Below are positions 11,434 to 24,802 of a stretch of 64,000 nt of DNA, in pieces (position 1 is the stretch's first letter; each line of letters starts with the position of its first letter). Below the pieces are notes generated by a model. It saw only the letters and a program-made list of their open reading frames with translations. It was not told the origin of the DNA and searched no databases. The stretch spans positions 31,801,501 to 31,865,500 of the forward strand of contig NC_079880.1 of assembly GCF_029227915.1 (NCBI RefSeq), in the 5' to 3' direction. The translations under genes and the position numbers were made by a program. This DNA is from Hydractinia symbiolongicarpus (Eukaryota; Cnidaria; Hydrozoa; Anthoathecata; Hydractiniidae).

Positions 11434-14400
11434 ATGGCTTTAGAACGCCGTCAACTACATGCACAGGCCTCTAAAGGTTGTGATATGGGCTTTTGCGGCC
11501 TAGTAAAGGCGATACACGAAAATCACGTGGTTCCACGAGTGTGTGCAGATTACCATTGGTCAACTCCTTCTTCTCTTGATTAACTACTACGTTCTAGGAC
11601 GATTTCCCTCGCACCATGGCTTTAGAACGCGTCAACTACATGCACAGGCCACTAAAGGTTGTGATATGGGCTTTTGCCGGATAATAAAGGCTTTACGCGT
11701 AAATTACGTGCTCCCACGTTCTTGGGCAGGTTACCATTGATCTAGTCCTTCCATTCTCCATGGACTACGACGTCTTAAGTCTTTTTCCCCAGCGCCATGG
11801 CTTTAGAACGACGTCAACTACATGTACAGGCCTCTAAAGGCCTTAATATGGCCTTTTGCTGCCTATTAAAGGCCTTTCACGTAATTCCCCTCGTTCCACG
11901 TGCTTGTGCAAGTTACCATTGGTCTAGTCCTTCCACTCTCAATATACTACAAGGTCATAAGTCGTTTTCCCTAGCACCATGGCTTTAGAACGCCGTCAAC
12001 TACATGCACAGGCCTCTAAAGGCCGTAATATGCCTTATAGAGGCCTAATAATGGCGATACACGAAAATCACGTTGTTCCACGAGTGTGTGCAGGTTACCA
12101 TTGGTCAACTCCTTCTACTCTTAATGGACTACTACGTTCTAGGACGATTTCCCTCGCACCATGGCTTTAGAACGCCGTCAACTACATACACAGGCCTCTA
12201 AAGGCCGTAATATGGCCTTTTGCCGCCTATTAAAGGCCGTACACGTAATTCCCCTCGGTTCCACATGCTTGTGCAGGTTACCATTGGTCTAGTCCTTCCA
12301 CTCTTCATGGACTGCGACGTCCTAAGTCGTTTTCCCTAGCACCATGGCTTTAGAACGCCGTCAACTACTTGCACAGTCTTCTAAAGGTTGTGATATGGCC
12401 TTTTGCGGCCTAGTAAAGACCTTACGCGTAAATCACGTGTTTAAACGTGCTTGCGCAGGTTACCATTGGTCTAATCCTTCCATTCTCCATGGACTACGAC
12501 GTGCTAAGTCGTTTTCTTTGGCACTATGGCTTTACAACGCCGTCAACTACATGCACAGGCCTCTAAAGGCTGTAATATGGCCTTTTGCCGCCTAATAAAG
12601 GCCTTACACGTAAATCCGCCGGTTCCACGTGCTTATGCAGGTTACCATTGGTCTAGTCCTTCCACTCTCAATGGACTACAATATCATAAGTCGTTTTCCC
12701 TAGCACCTTGGCTTTAGAACTCCGTCAACTACATGGACAGGCCTCTAAAGGCCGTAATATGCCTTATAGAGGCCTAAAAAAAGGCGATACACGAAAATCA
12801 GGAGGTTACCATTGATCAACATTTTCTTCTCTTAATGGACTACTACGTTCTAGGACGATTTCCCTCGCACCATGGCTTTAGAACGCCGTCAACTACATGC
12901 ACAGGCCTCTAAAGGCCGTAATATTCCTTATAGAGGCCTAATAAAGGCGATACACGAGAATCACGTGGTTCCACGAGGGTGGGCAGGTTACCATTGGTCT
13001 AGTCCTTCCACTCTTCATGGACTGCGACGTCCTAAGTCGTTTTCCCTAGCACCATGGCTTTAGAACGCCGTCAACTACTTGCACAGTCTTCTAAAGGTTG
13101 TGATATGGGCTTTTGCGGCCTAGTAAAGGCCTTACACGAGAATGACGTGCTCCCACGTTCTTGCGCAGGTTACCATTGGTCTAGTCCTTCCATTCTCCAT
13201 GGACTGCGACGTTCTAAGTCGTATTCCCCAGCGCCATGGCTTTAGAACATCGTCAACTACATGCACAGGCCTCTAAAGGCCGTAATATGGCCTTTTGCGG
13301 CCTATTAAAGGCCTTTCATGTAAATCACGTGTTTCCACGCGCTTGCACAGGTTACCTTTTTTCTAGTCCATCCATCCTACATGGACTACGACGTCTTAAG
13401 TCGTTTTCTTTGGCACCATTGCTTTAGAACGCCGTAAACTACATGCACAGGCCTCTAAAGGCCGTAATATGGACTTTTGCCGGCTAATAAACGCCTTACA
13501 TGTAAATCACGTGTTTCCACGCGCTTGCACGGATTACCATTTTTCTAGTCCATTCATCCTACATGGACTACGACGTCTTAAGTCGTTTTCTTCGGCACCA
13601 TGGCTTTAGAACGCCGTCAAATACATGCACAGGCCTCTAAAGGCCGTAACATGGACCTTTGCCGGCTAATAAAGGCCTTACGCGTAAATAACGTGCTCCC
13701 ACGCTCTCGCACAGGTTATCATTGGTCTAGTCCTTCCACTCTCCACGGACTGCGACGTTCTAAGTCGTTTTCCCCAGCGCCATGGCTTTAGAACTTTGTC
13801 AACTACATGCACAGGACTCTAAAGCCGTAGTATGGCGTTCTAGAGGCCTAGTAAAGACTTTACGCGTAAATCACGTGTTTAAACGTGCTTGCGCAGGTTA
13901 CCATTGGTCTAATCCTTCCATTCTCCATGGACTACGACGTCCTAATTCGTTTTCTTTGGCACTATGGCTTTACAACGCCGTCAACTACATGCACAGGCCT
14001 CTAAAGGCTGTAATATGGCCTTTTGCCGCCTAATAAAGGCCTTACACGTAAATCCCCCGGTTCCACGTGCTTATGCAGGTTACCATTGGTCTAGTCCTTC
14101 CACTCTCAATGGACTACAATATCATAAGTCGTTTTCCCTAGCACCATGCCTTTAGAACGCCGTCAACTACATGGACAGGCCTCTAAAGGCCGTAATATGC
14201 CTTATAGAGGCCTAATAATGGCGATACACGAAAATCACGTTGTTCCACGAGTGTGTGCAGGTTACCACTGGTCAACTCCTTCTACTCTTAATGGACTACT
14301 ACGTTCTAGGACGATTTCCCTCGCACCATGGCTTTAGAACGCCGTCAACTACATACACAGGCCTCTAAAGGCCGTAATATGGCCTTTTGCCGCCTATTAA

Positions 14401-15367
14401 GGCCGTACACGTAATTCCCCTCGGTTCCACATGCTTGTGCAGGTTACCATTGGTCTAGTCCTTCCACTCTTCATGGACTGCGACGTCTTAAGTCGTTTTC
14501 CCTAGCACCATGGCTTTAGAACGCCGTCAACTACTTGCACAGTCTTCTAAAGGTTGTGATATGGGCTTTTGCGGCCTAGTAAAGGCCTTACACGAGAATG
14601 ACGTGCTCCCACGTTCTTGCGCAGGTTACCATTGGTCTAGTCCTTCCATTCTCCATGGACTGCGACGTTCTAAGTCGTTTTCCCCAGCGCCATGGCTTTA
14701 GAACATCGTCAACTACATGCACAGGCCTCTAAAGGCCGTAATATGGCCTTTTGCGGCCTATTAAAGGCCTTTCATGTAAATCACGTGTTTCCACGCGCTT
14801 GCACAGGTTACCTTTTTTCTAGTCCATCCATCCTACATGGACTACGACGTCTTAAGTCGTTTTCTTTGGCACCATTGCTTTAGAACGCGGTAAACTACAT
14901 GCACAGGCCTCTAAAGGCCGTAATATGGACTTTTGCCGGCTAATAAACGCCTTACATGTAAATCACGTGTTTCCACGCGCTTGCACGGATTACCATTTTT
15001 CTAGTCCATTCATCCTACATGGACTACGACGTCTTAAGTCGTTTTCTTCGGCACCATGGCTTTAGAACGCCGTCAAATACATGCACAGGCCTCTAAAGGC
15101 CGTAACATGGACCTTTGCCGGCTAATAAAGGCCTTACGCGTAAATAACGTGCTCCCACGCTCTCGCACAGGTTATCATTGGTCTAGTCCTTCCACTCTCC
15201 ACGGACTGCGACGTTCTAAGTCGTTTTCCCCAGCGCCATGGCTTTAGAACTTTGTCAACTACATGCACAGGACTCTAAAGCCGTAGTATGGCGTTCTAGA
15301 GGCCTAGTAAAGACTTTACGCGTAAATCACGTGTTTAAACGTGCTTGCGCAGGTTACCATTGGTCTA
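11429..15367 (+). repeat. Segmental duplication 2, right copy (3.9 kb, four monomers shorter)
   Basis: Partner of 4893-9560. The D monomer at 13054 is joined directly to the monomer at 12872, where the left copy has four additional monomers (K-like, A, B, C). The private change TCGTATTCC in the D monomer at 7247 is present at 13054, and TCCTAATTCG at about 8136 is present at about 13943, confirming which monomers correspond. Confidence 0.85.
13054..14509 (+). repeat. Second complete unit D-G-X-H-E-F-B-C (copy of 7247-8702)
   Basis: Same eight slots and same 1,456-bp length as 7247-8702, carrying the same private substitutions and the same one-base loss in the C monomer (14328). It is the copy created by duplication 2. 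One difference was noticed, TCCTTCCAC here against TCCTTTCAC at about 8288. Confidence 0.85.
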
Positions 15368-15601
15368 ATCCTTCCATTCTCCATGGACTACGACGTCCTA
15401 AGTCGTTTTCTTTGGCACTATGGCTTTACAACGCCGTCAACTACATGCACAGGCCTCTAAAGGCTGTAATATGGCCTTTTGCCGCCTAATAAAGGCCTTA
15501 CACGTAAATCCCCCGGTTCCACGTGCTTATGCAGGTTACCATTGGTCTAGTCCTTCCACTCTCAATGGACTACAATATCATAAGTCGTTTTCCCTAGCAC
15601 C
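14510..15601 (+). repeat. Truncated unit D-G-X-H-E-F ending in family I
   Basis: Six slots (14510, 14692, 14874, 15056, 15238, 15420) followed by a short I monomer at 15602 where B is expected. X at 14874 shares CGCGGTAAAC with X at 9067, distinguishing it from the CGCCGTAAAC form at 7611 and 13418. This marks the right edge of the region organised by the eight-monomer unit. Confidence 0.8.
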
Positions 15602-18600
15602 TTGGCTTTAGAACTCCGTCAACTACATGGACAGGCCTCTAAAGGCCGTAATATGCCTTATAGAGGCCTAAAAAAAGGCGATACACAAAATCACGAGGTT
15701 ACCATTGGTCAACTCCTTCTTCTCTTAATGGACTACTACGTTCTAGGACGATTTCCCTCGCACCATGGCTTTAGAACGACGTCAACTACATGTACAGGCC
15801 TCTAAAAGCCGTAATATGGCCTTTTTGCCGCCTATTAAAGGCCGTACACGTAATTCCCCTCGTTCCACGTGCTTGTGCAAGTTACCATTGGTCTAGTCCT
15901 ACCACTCTTCATGGACTGCGACGTCCTAGGTTGTTTTCCCCAGCGCCATGGCTTTAGAACATCGTCAACCTTATGCCCAGGCCTCTAAAGGTTGCATTAT
16001 GCTTTTTATATGCCTAATAAAGGCTTGAAACGTAAGTCACGTGGTTCTACGTGGATGTGCAGGTTACCATTGGTCTACTCATTCAACTCTTAATGGACTG
16101 CTGCGTCCTAAGTCGTTTTCCCTAGCACCATGGCTTTAGAACGCCGTCAACTACTTGCACAGTCTTCTAAAGGTTGTGATATGGGCTTTTGCGGCCTAGT
16201 AAAGGCGATACAAGAGAATCACGTGGTTCCACGAGGGTGTGCAGGTTACCATTGGTCTAGTCCTTTCACTCTTCATGGACTGCGACGTCCTAAGTCGTTT
16301 TCCCTAGCACCATGGCTTGAGAACGCCGTCAACTGCATGCACAGGCCTCTAAAGGTTGTGATATGGGCTTTTGCCTGCTAATAAAGGCCTTACGCGTAAA
16401 TTACGTGCTCCTACGTTCTTGCACAGGTTACCATTGGTCTAGTCCTTCCATTCTCCATGGACTGCGACGTCCTAAGTCGTTTTCCCCAGCGCCATGGCTT
16501 TAGAACATCGTCAACTACATGCACAGGCCTCTAAAGGCCGTAATATGGCCTTTTGCGGGCTATTAAAGGCCTTTCATGTAAATCACGTGTTTCCACGCGC
16601 TTGCACAGGTTACCTTTTTTCTAGTCCATCCATCCTACATGGACTACGACGTCTTAAGTCGTTTTCTTTGGCACCATTGCTTTAGAACGCCGTCAACTAC
16701 ATGCACAGGCCTCTAAAGGCCGTAATATGGACTTTTGCCGGCTAATAAACGCCTGACATGTAAATCACGTGTTTCCACGCGCTTGCACAGGTTACCATTT
16801 TTCTAGTCCATCCAGCCTACATGGACTACGACGTTCTAAGTCGTTTTCCCCAGCGCCATGGCTTTAGAACTTTGTCAACTACATGCACAGGACTCTAAAG
16901 CCGTAGTATGGCCTTCTAGAGGCCTAGTAAAGACCTTACGCGTAAATCACGTGTTTAAACGTGCTTGCGCAGGTTACCATTGGTCTAATCCTTCCATTCT
17001 CCATGGACTACGACGTCCTAAGTCGTTTTCTTTGGCACTATGGCTTTACAACGCCGTCAACTACATGCACAGGCCTCTAAAGGCTGTAATATGGCCTTTT
17101 GTCGCCTAATAAAGGCCTTACACGTAAATCCCCCGGTTCCACGTGCTTGTGCAGGTTACCATTGGTCTAGTCCTTCCACTCTCAATGGACTACAATATCA
17201 TAAGTCGTTTTCCCTAGCACCTTGGCTTTAGAACTCCGTCAACTACATGGACAGGCCTCTAAAGGCCGTAATATGCCTTTTAGAGGCCTAAAAAAAGGCG
17301 ATACACGAAAATCACGTGGTTCCACGAGTGTGTGCAGGTTACCATTGGTCAACTCCTTCTTCTCTTAATGGACTACTACGTTCTAGGACGATTTCCCTCG
17401 CACCATGGCTTTAGAACGCCGTCAACTACATGCACAGGCCTCTAAAGGTTGTGATATGGGCTTTTGGGCCTAGTAAAGGCGATACACGAAAATCACTTGG
17501 TTCCACGAGTGTGTGCAGGTTACCATTGGTCTAGTCCTTCCATTCTCCATGGACTACGACGTCTTAAGTCTTTTTCCCCAGCGCCATGGCTTTAGAACGA
17601 CGCCAACTACATGTACAGGCCTCTAAAGGCCGTAATATGGCCTTTTGCCGCCTATTAAAGGCCTTTCACGTAAATCACGTGTTTCCACGCGCTTGCACAG
17701 GTTACCTTTTTTCTAGTCCATCCATCCTACATGGACTACTGCGTCCTAAGTCGTTTTCCTTGGCACCATGGCTTTAGAACGCCGTCAACTACATTAAAAG
17801 GCCTCTAAATGCCGTAATATAGCCTTTTGCCGCCTAGTAAAGGCCTTACACGTAATTCCCCTCGTTCCACGTGCTTGTGCAAGTTACCATTGGTCTAGTC
17901 CTTCCACTCTCAATATACTACAAGGTCATAAGTCGTTTTCCCTTGCACCATGGCTTTAGAACGCCGTCAACTACATGCACAGGCCTCTAAAGGCCGTAAT
18001 ATGCCTTATAGAGGCCTAATAAAGGCGATACACGAGAATCACGTGGTTCCACGAGGGTGGGCAGGTTACCATTGGTCTAGTCTTTCCACTCTTCATGGAC
18101 TTCGACGTCCTAAGTCGTTTTCCCTAGCACCATGACTTTAGAACGTCGTCAACTACATGCACAGGCCTCTAAAGGTTGTGATATGGGCTTTTTTTGAAGG
18201 CTAATAAAGGCCTTACGCGTAAATTACGTGCTCCCACGTTCTTGCGCAGGTTACCATTGGTCTAGTCCTTCCATTCTCCATGGACTACGACGTCTTAAGT
18301 CTTTTTCCCCAGCGCCATGGCTTTAGAACGACGTCAACTACATGTACAGGCCTCTAAAGGCCGTAATATGGCCTTTTGCCGCCTATTAAAGGCCTTTCAC
18401 GTAATTCCCCTCGTTCCACGTGCTTGTGCAAGTTACCATTGGTCTAGTCCTTCCACTCTCAATATACTACAAGGTCATAAGTCGTTTTCCCTAGCACCAT
18501 GGCTTTAGAACGCCGTCAACTACATGCACAGGCCTCTAAAGGTTGTGATATGGGCTTTTGCAGCCTAGTAAAGGCGATACACGAGAATCACGTGGTTCCA

Positions 18601-19159
18601 CGAGGGTGTGCAGGTTACCATTGGTCTAGTCCTTCCATTCTTCATGGACTGCGACGTCCTAAGTCGTTTTCCTTAGCACCATGGCTTTAAAACGCCGTCA
18701 ACTACATGCACAGGCCTCTAAAGGCCGTAATATGCCTTATAGAGGCCTAATAATGGCGATACACGAAAATCACGTTGTTCCACGAGTGTGTGCAGGTTAC
18801 CATTGGTCAACTCCTTGTACTCTTAATGGACTACTACGTTCTAGGACGATTTCCCTCGCACCATGGCTTTAGAACGCCGTCAACTACATACACAGGCCTC
18901 TAAAGGCCGTAATATGGCCTTTTGCCGCCTATTAAAGGCCGTACACGTAATTCCCCTCGGTTCCACATGCTTGTGCAGGTTACCATTGGTCTAGTCCTTC
19001 CATTCTCCATGGACTGCGACGTTCTAAGTCGTTTTCTCCAGCGCCATGGCTTTAGAACATAGTCAACTACATGCACAGGCCTCTAAAGGCCGTAATATGG
19101 CCTTTTGCCGGCTAATAAAGGCCTTACGCGTAAATAACGTGCTCCCACGCTCTCGCACA
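15602..19159 (+). repeat. Transition stretch of mixed monomers
   Basis: Between the two organised regions. It introduces types rare or absent to the left: a diverged monomer at about 15947 with CTTATGCCCAGGCC and GGCTTGAAACG, full-length I at 17222, J' at 17405, L at 17586, and the disturbed monomer at 18132. Part of it (16858-17767) matches 26674-27583 with an offset of 9,816 bp, so it is a likely source of the three monomers inserted into the second copy of the long unit. Confidence 0.7.
18132..18316 (+). repeat. Monomer with disturbed T-tract (GGGCTTTTTTTGAAGG)
   Basis: Where sister monomers read GGGCTTTTGCCGGC this one reads GGGCTTTTTTTGAAGGC, a net gain of three bases giving 185 bp. I saw this alteration only here, so it seems to be a young private mutation or a local base-calling or assembly error. 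Confidence 0.7.
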
Positions 19160-22100
19160 GGTTATCATTGGTCTAGTCCTTCCACTCTCCACGGACTGCG
19201 ACGTTCTAAGTCGTTTTCCCCAGCGCCATGGCTTTAGAACTTTGTCAACTACATGCACAGGACTCTAAAGCCGTAGTATGGCGTTCTAGAGGCCTAGTAA
19301 AGACCTTACGCGTAAATCACGTGTTTAAACGTGCTTGCGCAGGTTACCATTGGTCTAATCCTTCCATTCTCCATGGACTACGACGTCATAAGTCGATTTC
19401 TTTGGCACTATGGCTTTACAACGCCGTCAACTACATGCACAGGCCTCTAAAGGCTGTAATATGGCCTTTTGCCGCCTAATAAAGGCCTTACACGTAAATC
19501 CCCCGGTTCCACGTGCTTATGCAGGTTACCATTGGTCTAGTCCTTCCACTCTCAATGGACTACAATATCATAAGTCGTTTTCTCTAGCACCTTGGCTTTA
19601 GAACTCCGTCAACTACATGGACAGGCCTCTAAAGGCCGTAATATGCCTTATAGAGGCCTAAAAAAAGGCGATACACGAAAATCACGAGGTTACCATTGGT
19701 CAACTCCTTCTTCTCTTAATGGACTACTACGTTCTAGGACGATTTCCCTCGCACCATGGCTTTAGAACGACGTCAACTACATGTACAGGCCTCTAAAAGC
19801 CGTAATATGGCCTTTTTGCCGCCTATTAAAGGCCGTACACGTAATTCCCATCGTTCCACGTGCTTGTGCAAGTTACCATTGGTCTAGTCCTTCCACTCTT
19901 CATGGACTGCGACGTCCTAAGTCGTTTTCCCTAGCACCATGGCTTTAGAACTCTGTCAACTACATGCACAGGCCTCTAAAAGCCGTAATATGGGCTTTTG
20001 GCGCCTAATAAAGGCCTCACGCGTAAATTACGTGCTCCCACGTTCTTGCGCAGGTTACCATTGGTCTAGTCCTTCCACTGTCCCTGGACTGCGACGTCCT
20101 AGGTTGTTTTCCCCAGCGCCATGGCTTTAAACCATCGTCAACCTTATGCCCAGGCCTCTAAAGGTTGCATTATGCTTTTTATTTGCCTAATAAAGGCTTG
20201 AAACGTAAGTCACGTGGTTCTACGTGGATGTGCAGGTTACCATTGGTCTACTCATTCAACTCTTAATGGACTGCTGCGTCCTAAGTCGTTTTCCCTAGCA
20301 CCATGGCTTTAGAACGCCGTCAACTACTTGCACAGTCTTCTAAAGGTTGTGATATGGGCTTTTGCGGCCTAGTAAAGGCGATACACGAGAATCACGTGGT
20401 TCCACGAGGGTGTGCAGGTTACCATTGGTCTAGTCCTTCCATTCTCCATGGACTGCGACGTCCTAAGTCGTTTTCCCTAGCACCATGGCTTGAGAACGCC
20501 GTCAACTGCATGCACAGGCCTCTAAAGGCCGTAATATGGCCTTTTGCGGCCTATTAAAGGCCTTTCATGTAAATCACGTGTTTCCACGCGCTTGCACAGG
20601 TTACCTTTTTTCTAGTCCATCCATCCTACATGGACTACGACGTCTTAAGTCGTTTTCTTTGGCACCATTGCTTTAGAACGCCGTCAACTACATGCACAGG
20701 CCTCTAAAGGCCGTAATATGGACTTTTGCCGGCTAATAAACGCCTGACATGTAAATCACGTGTTTCCACGCGCTTGCACAGGTTACCATTTTTCTAGTCC
20801 ATCCATCCTACATGGACTACGACGTCTTAAGTCGTTTTCTTCGGCACCATGGCTTTAGAACTCCGTCAACTACATGGACAGGCCTCTAAAGGCCGTAATA
20901 TGCCTTATAGAGGCCTAAAAAAAGGCGATACACGAAAATCACGTGGTTCCACGAGTGTGTGCAGGTTACCATTGGTCAACTCCTTCTTCTCTTAATGGAC
21001 TACTACGTTCTAGGACGATTTCCCTCGCACCATGGCTTTAGAACGCCGTCAACTACATGCACAGGCCTCTAAAGGTTGTGATATGGGCTTTTGGGCCTAG
21101 TAAAGGCGATACACGAAAATCACTTGGTTCCACGAGTGTGTGCAGGTTACCATTGGTCTAGTCCTTCTATTCTCCATGGACTACGACGTCTTAAGTCTTT
21201 TTCCCCAGCGCCATGGCTTTAGAACGACGCCAACTACATGTACAGGCCTCTAAAGGCCGTAATATGGCCTTTTGCCGCCTATTAAAGGCCTTTCACGTAA
21301 ATCACGTGTTTCCACGCGCTTGCACAGGTTACCTTTTTTCTAGTCCATCCATCCTACATGGACTACTGCGTCCTAAGTCGTTTTCCTTGACACCATGGCT
21401 TTAGAACTCTGTCAACTACATGCACAGGCCTCTAAAAGCCGTAATATGGGCTTTTGGCGGCTAATAAAGGCCTTACGCGTAAATTACGTTCTCCCACGTT
21501 CTTGGGCAGGTTACCATTGGCCTAGTCCTTCCACTGTCCATGGACTGCGACGTCCTAGGTTGTTTTCCCCAGCGCCATGGCTTTAGAACATCGTCAACCT
21601 TATGCCCATGCCTCTAAAGGTTGCATTATGCTTTTTATATGCCTAATAAAGGCTTGAAACGTAAGTCACGTGGTTCTACATGGCTGTGCAGGTTACCATT
21701 GGTCTACTCCTTCAACTCTTAATGGACTACTGCGTCCTAAGTCGTTTTCTTTGGCACCTTGGCTTTAGAACTCCGTCAACTACATGGACAGGCCTCTTAA
21801 GGCCGTAATACGGCCTTTTGCCCCCTAATAAAGGCGATACACGAAAATTACGTGGTTCCACGTAAATCCCCCGGTTCTACGTGCTTGTGCAGGTTACCAT
21901 TGGTCTAGTCCTTCCACTCTTCATGGACTTCGACGTCCTAAGTCGTTTTCCCTAGCACCATGACTTTAGAACGCCGTCAACTACATGCACAGGCCTCTAA
22001 AGGTTGTGATATGGGCTTTTGCCGGCTAATAAAGGCCTTACGCGTAAATTACGTGCTCCCACGTTCTTGCGCAGGTTACTATTGGTCTAGTCCTTCCATT

Positions 22101-24802
22101 CTCCATGGACTACGACGTCTTAAGTCTTTTTCCCCAGCGCCATGGCTTTAGAACGACGTCAACTACATGTACAGGCCTCTAAAGGCCGTAATATGGCCTT
22201 TTGCCGCCTATTAAAGGCCTTTCACGTAATTCCCCTCGTTCCACGTGCTTGTGCAAGTTACCATTGGTCTAGTCCTTCCACTCTCAATATACTACAAGGT
22301 CATAAGTCGTTTTCCCTAGCACCATGGCTTTAGAACGCCGTCAACTACTTGCACAGTCTTCTAAAGGTTGTGATATGGGCTTTTGCGGCCTAGTAAAGGC
22401 GATACACGAGAATCACGTGGTTCCACGAGGGTGTGCAGGTTACCATTGGTCTAGTCCTTTCACTCTTCATGGACTGCGACGTCCTAAGTCGTTTTCCCTA
22501 GCACCATGGCTTGAGAATGCCGTCAACTGCATGTACAGGCCTCTAAAGGTTGTGATATGGGCTTTTGCCGGCTAATAAAGGCCTTACGCGTAAATTACGT
22601 GCTCCTACGTTCTTGCACAGGTTACCATTGGTCTAGTCCTTCCATTCTCCATGGACTACTACGTTCTAGGACGATTTCCCTCACGCCATGGCTTTAGAAC
22701 GCCGTCAACTACATGCACAGGCCTCTAAAGGTTGTGATATGGGCTTTTGGGCCTAGTAAAGGCGATACACGAAAATCACTTGGTTCCACGAGTGTGTGCA
22801 GGTTACCATTGGTCTAGTCCTTCCATTCTCCATGGACTACGACGTCTTAAGTCTTTTTCCCCAGCGCCATGGCTTTAGAACGACGCCAACTACATGTGCA
22901 GGCCTCTAAAGGCCGTAATATGGCCTTTTGCCGCCTATTAAAGGCCTTTCACGTAAATCACGTGTTTCCACGCGCTTGCACAGGTTACCTTTTTTCTAGT
23001 CCATCCATCCTACATGGACTACTGCGTCCTAAGTCGTTTTCCTTGGCACCATGGCTTTAGAACGCCGTCAACTACATTAAAAGGCCTCTAAATGCCGTAA
23101 TATAGCCTTTTGCCGCCTAGTAAAGGCCTTACACGTAATTCCCCTCGTTCCACGTGCTTGTGCAAGTTACCATTGGTCTAGTCCTTCCACTCTCAATATA
23201 CTACAAGGTCATAAGTCGTTTTCCCTTGCACCATGGCTTTAGAACGCCGTCAACTACATGCACAGGCCTCTAAAGGCCGTAATATGCCTTATAGAGGCCT
23301 AATAAAGGCGATACACGAGAATCACGTGGTTCCACGAGGGTGGGCAGGTTACCATTGGTCTAGTCCTTCCACTCTTCATGGACTTCGACGTCCTAAGTCG
23401 TTTTCCCTAGCACCATGACTTTAGAACGCCGTCAACTACATGCACAGGCCTCTAAAGGCCGTAATATGCCTTATAGAGGCCTAATAAAGGCGATACACGA
23501 GAATCACGTGGTTCCACGAGGGTGGGCAGGTTACCATTGGTCTAGTCCTTCCACTCTTCATGGACTTCGACGTCCTAAGTCGTTTTCCCTAGCACCATGA
23601 CTTTAGAACGCCGTCAACTACATGCACAGGCCTCTAAAGGTTGTGATATGGGCTTTTGCCGGCTAATAAAGGCCTTACGCGTAAATAACGTGCTCCCACG
23701 TTCTCGCACAGGTTATCATTGGTCTAGTCCTTCCACTCTCCACGGACTGCGACGTTCTAAGTCGTTTTCCCCAGCGCCATGGCTTTAGAACTTTGTCAAC
23801 TACATGCACAGGACTGTAAAGGCGTAGTATGGCCTTCTAGAGGCCTAGTAAAGACCATACGCGTAAATCACGTGTTTAAACGTGCTTGCGCAGGTTACCA
23901 TTGGTCTAATCCTTCCATTCTCCATGGACTACGACGTCCTAAGTCGTTTTCTTTGGCACTATGGCTTTACAACACCGTCAACTACATGCACAGGCCTCTA
24001 AAGGCTGTAATATGGCCTTTTGCCGCCTAATAAAGGCCTTACACGTAATTCCCCCGGTTCCACGTGCTTGTGCAGGTCCATTGGTCTAGTCCTTCCACTC
24101 TCAATGGACTACAATATCATAAGTCGTTTTTCCTAGCACCTTGGCTTTAGAACTCCGTCAACTACATGGACAGGCCTCTAAAGGCCGTAATATGCCTTAT
24201 AGAGGCCTAAAAAAGGCGATACACGAGAATCACGTGGTTCCACGAGGGTGTGCAGGTTAACATTGGTCTAGTCCTTCCATTCTTCATGGACTGCGACGTC
24301 CTAAGTCGTTTTCCCTAGCACCATGGCTTTAGAACGCCGTCAACTACATGAACAGGCCTCTAAAAGCCGTAATATGCCTTATAGAAGCCTAAAAAAAGGC
24401 GATACAAGAAAACCACGTGGTTCCACGAGTGTGTGCAGGTTACCATTGGTCAACTCCTTCTACTCTTAATTGACTACTACGTACTAGGACGATTTCCCTC
24501 GCACCATGGCTTTAGAACGCCGTCAACTACATGCACAGGCCTCTAAAAGCCGTAATATGCCTTATGGAAGCCTAAAAAAAAGCGATACAAGAAAACCACG
24601 TGGTTCCACGAGTGTGTGCAGGTTACCATTGGTCTAGTCCTTCCATTCATCATGGACTGCGACGTCCTAAGTCGTTTTCCCTAGCACCATGGCTTTAGAA
24701 CGCCGTCAACTACATGCACAGGCCTCTAAAGGTTGTGATATGGGCTTTTGCCGGCTAATAAAGGCCTTACGCGTAAATTACGTGCTCCCACGTTCTCGCA
24801 CA
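19160..24802 (+). repeat. Long higher-order unit, copy alpha (about 5.64 kb)
   Basis: From about 19160 the monomer order repeats 5,643 bp later until 20848, and from 20849 it repeats 6,189 bp later until about 24832. Markers shared with copy beta include TTAAACCATCG at about 20127, the diverged GGCTTGAAACG monomers, J' monomers at about 21042 and 22688, and the paired monomers at 23233 and 23415 with CCATGACTTTAG junctions. The left edge is approximate because the flanking monomers are also related. Confidence 0.8.

Noticed and set aside
15947-16128. Diverged CTTATGCCCAGG monomer as a possible foreign insertion
   Set aside because: Although more diverged, it has the head, core and tail of the satellite at the correct positions and length, so it is a family, not an insertion.
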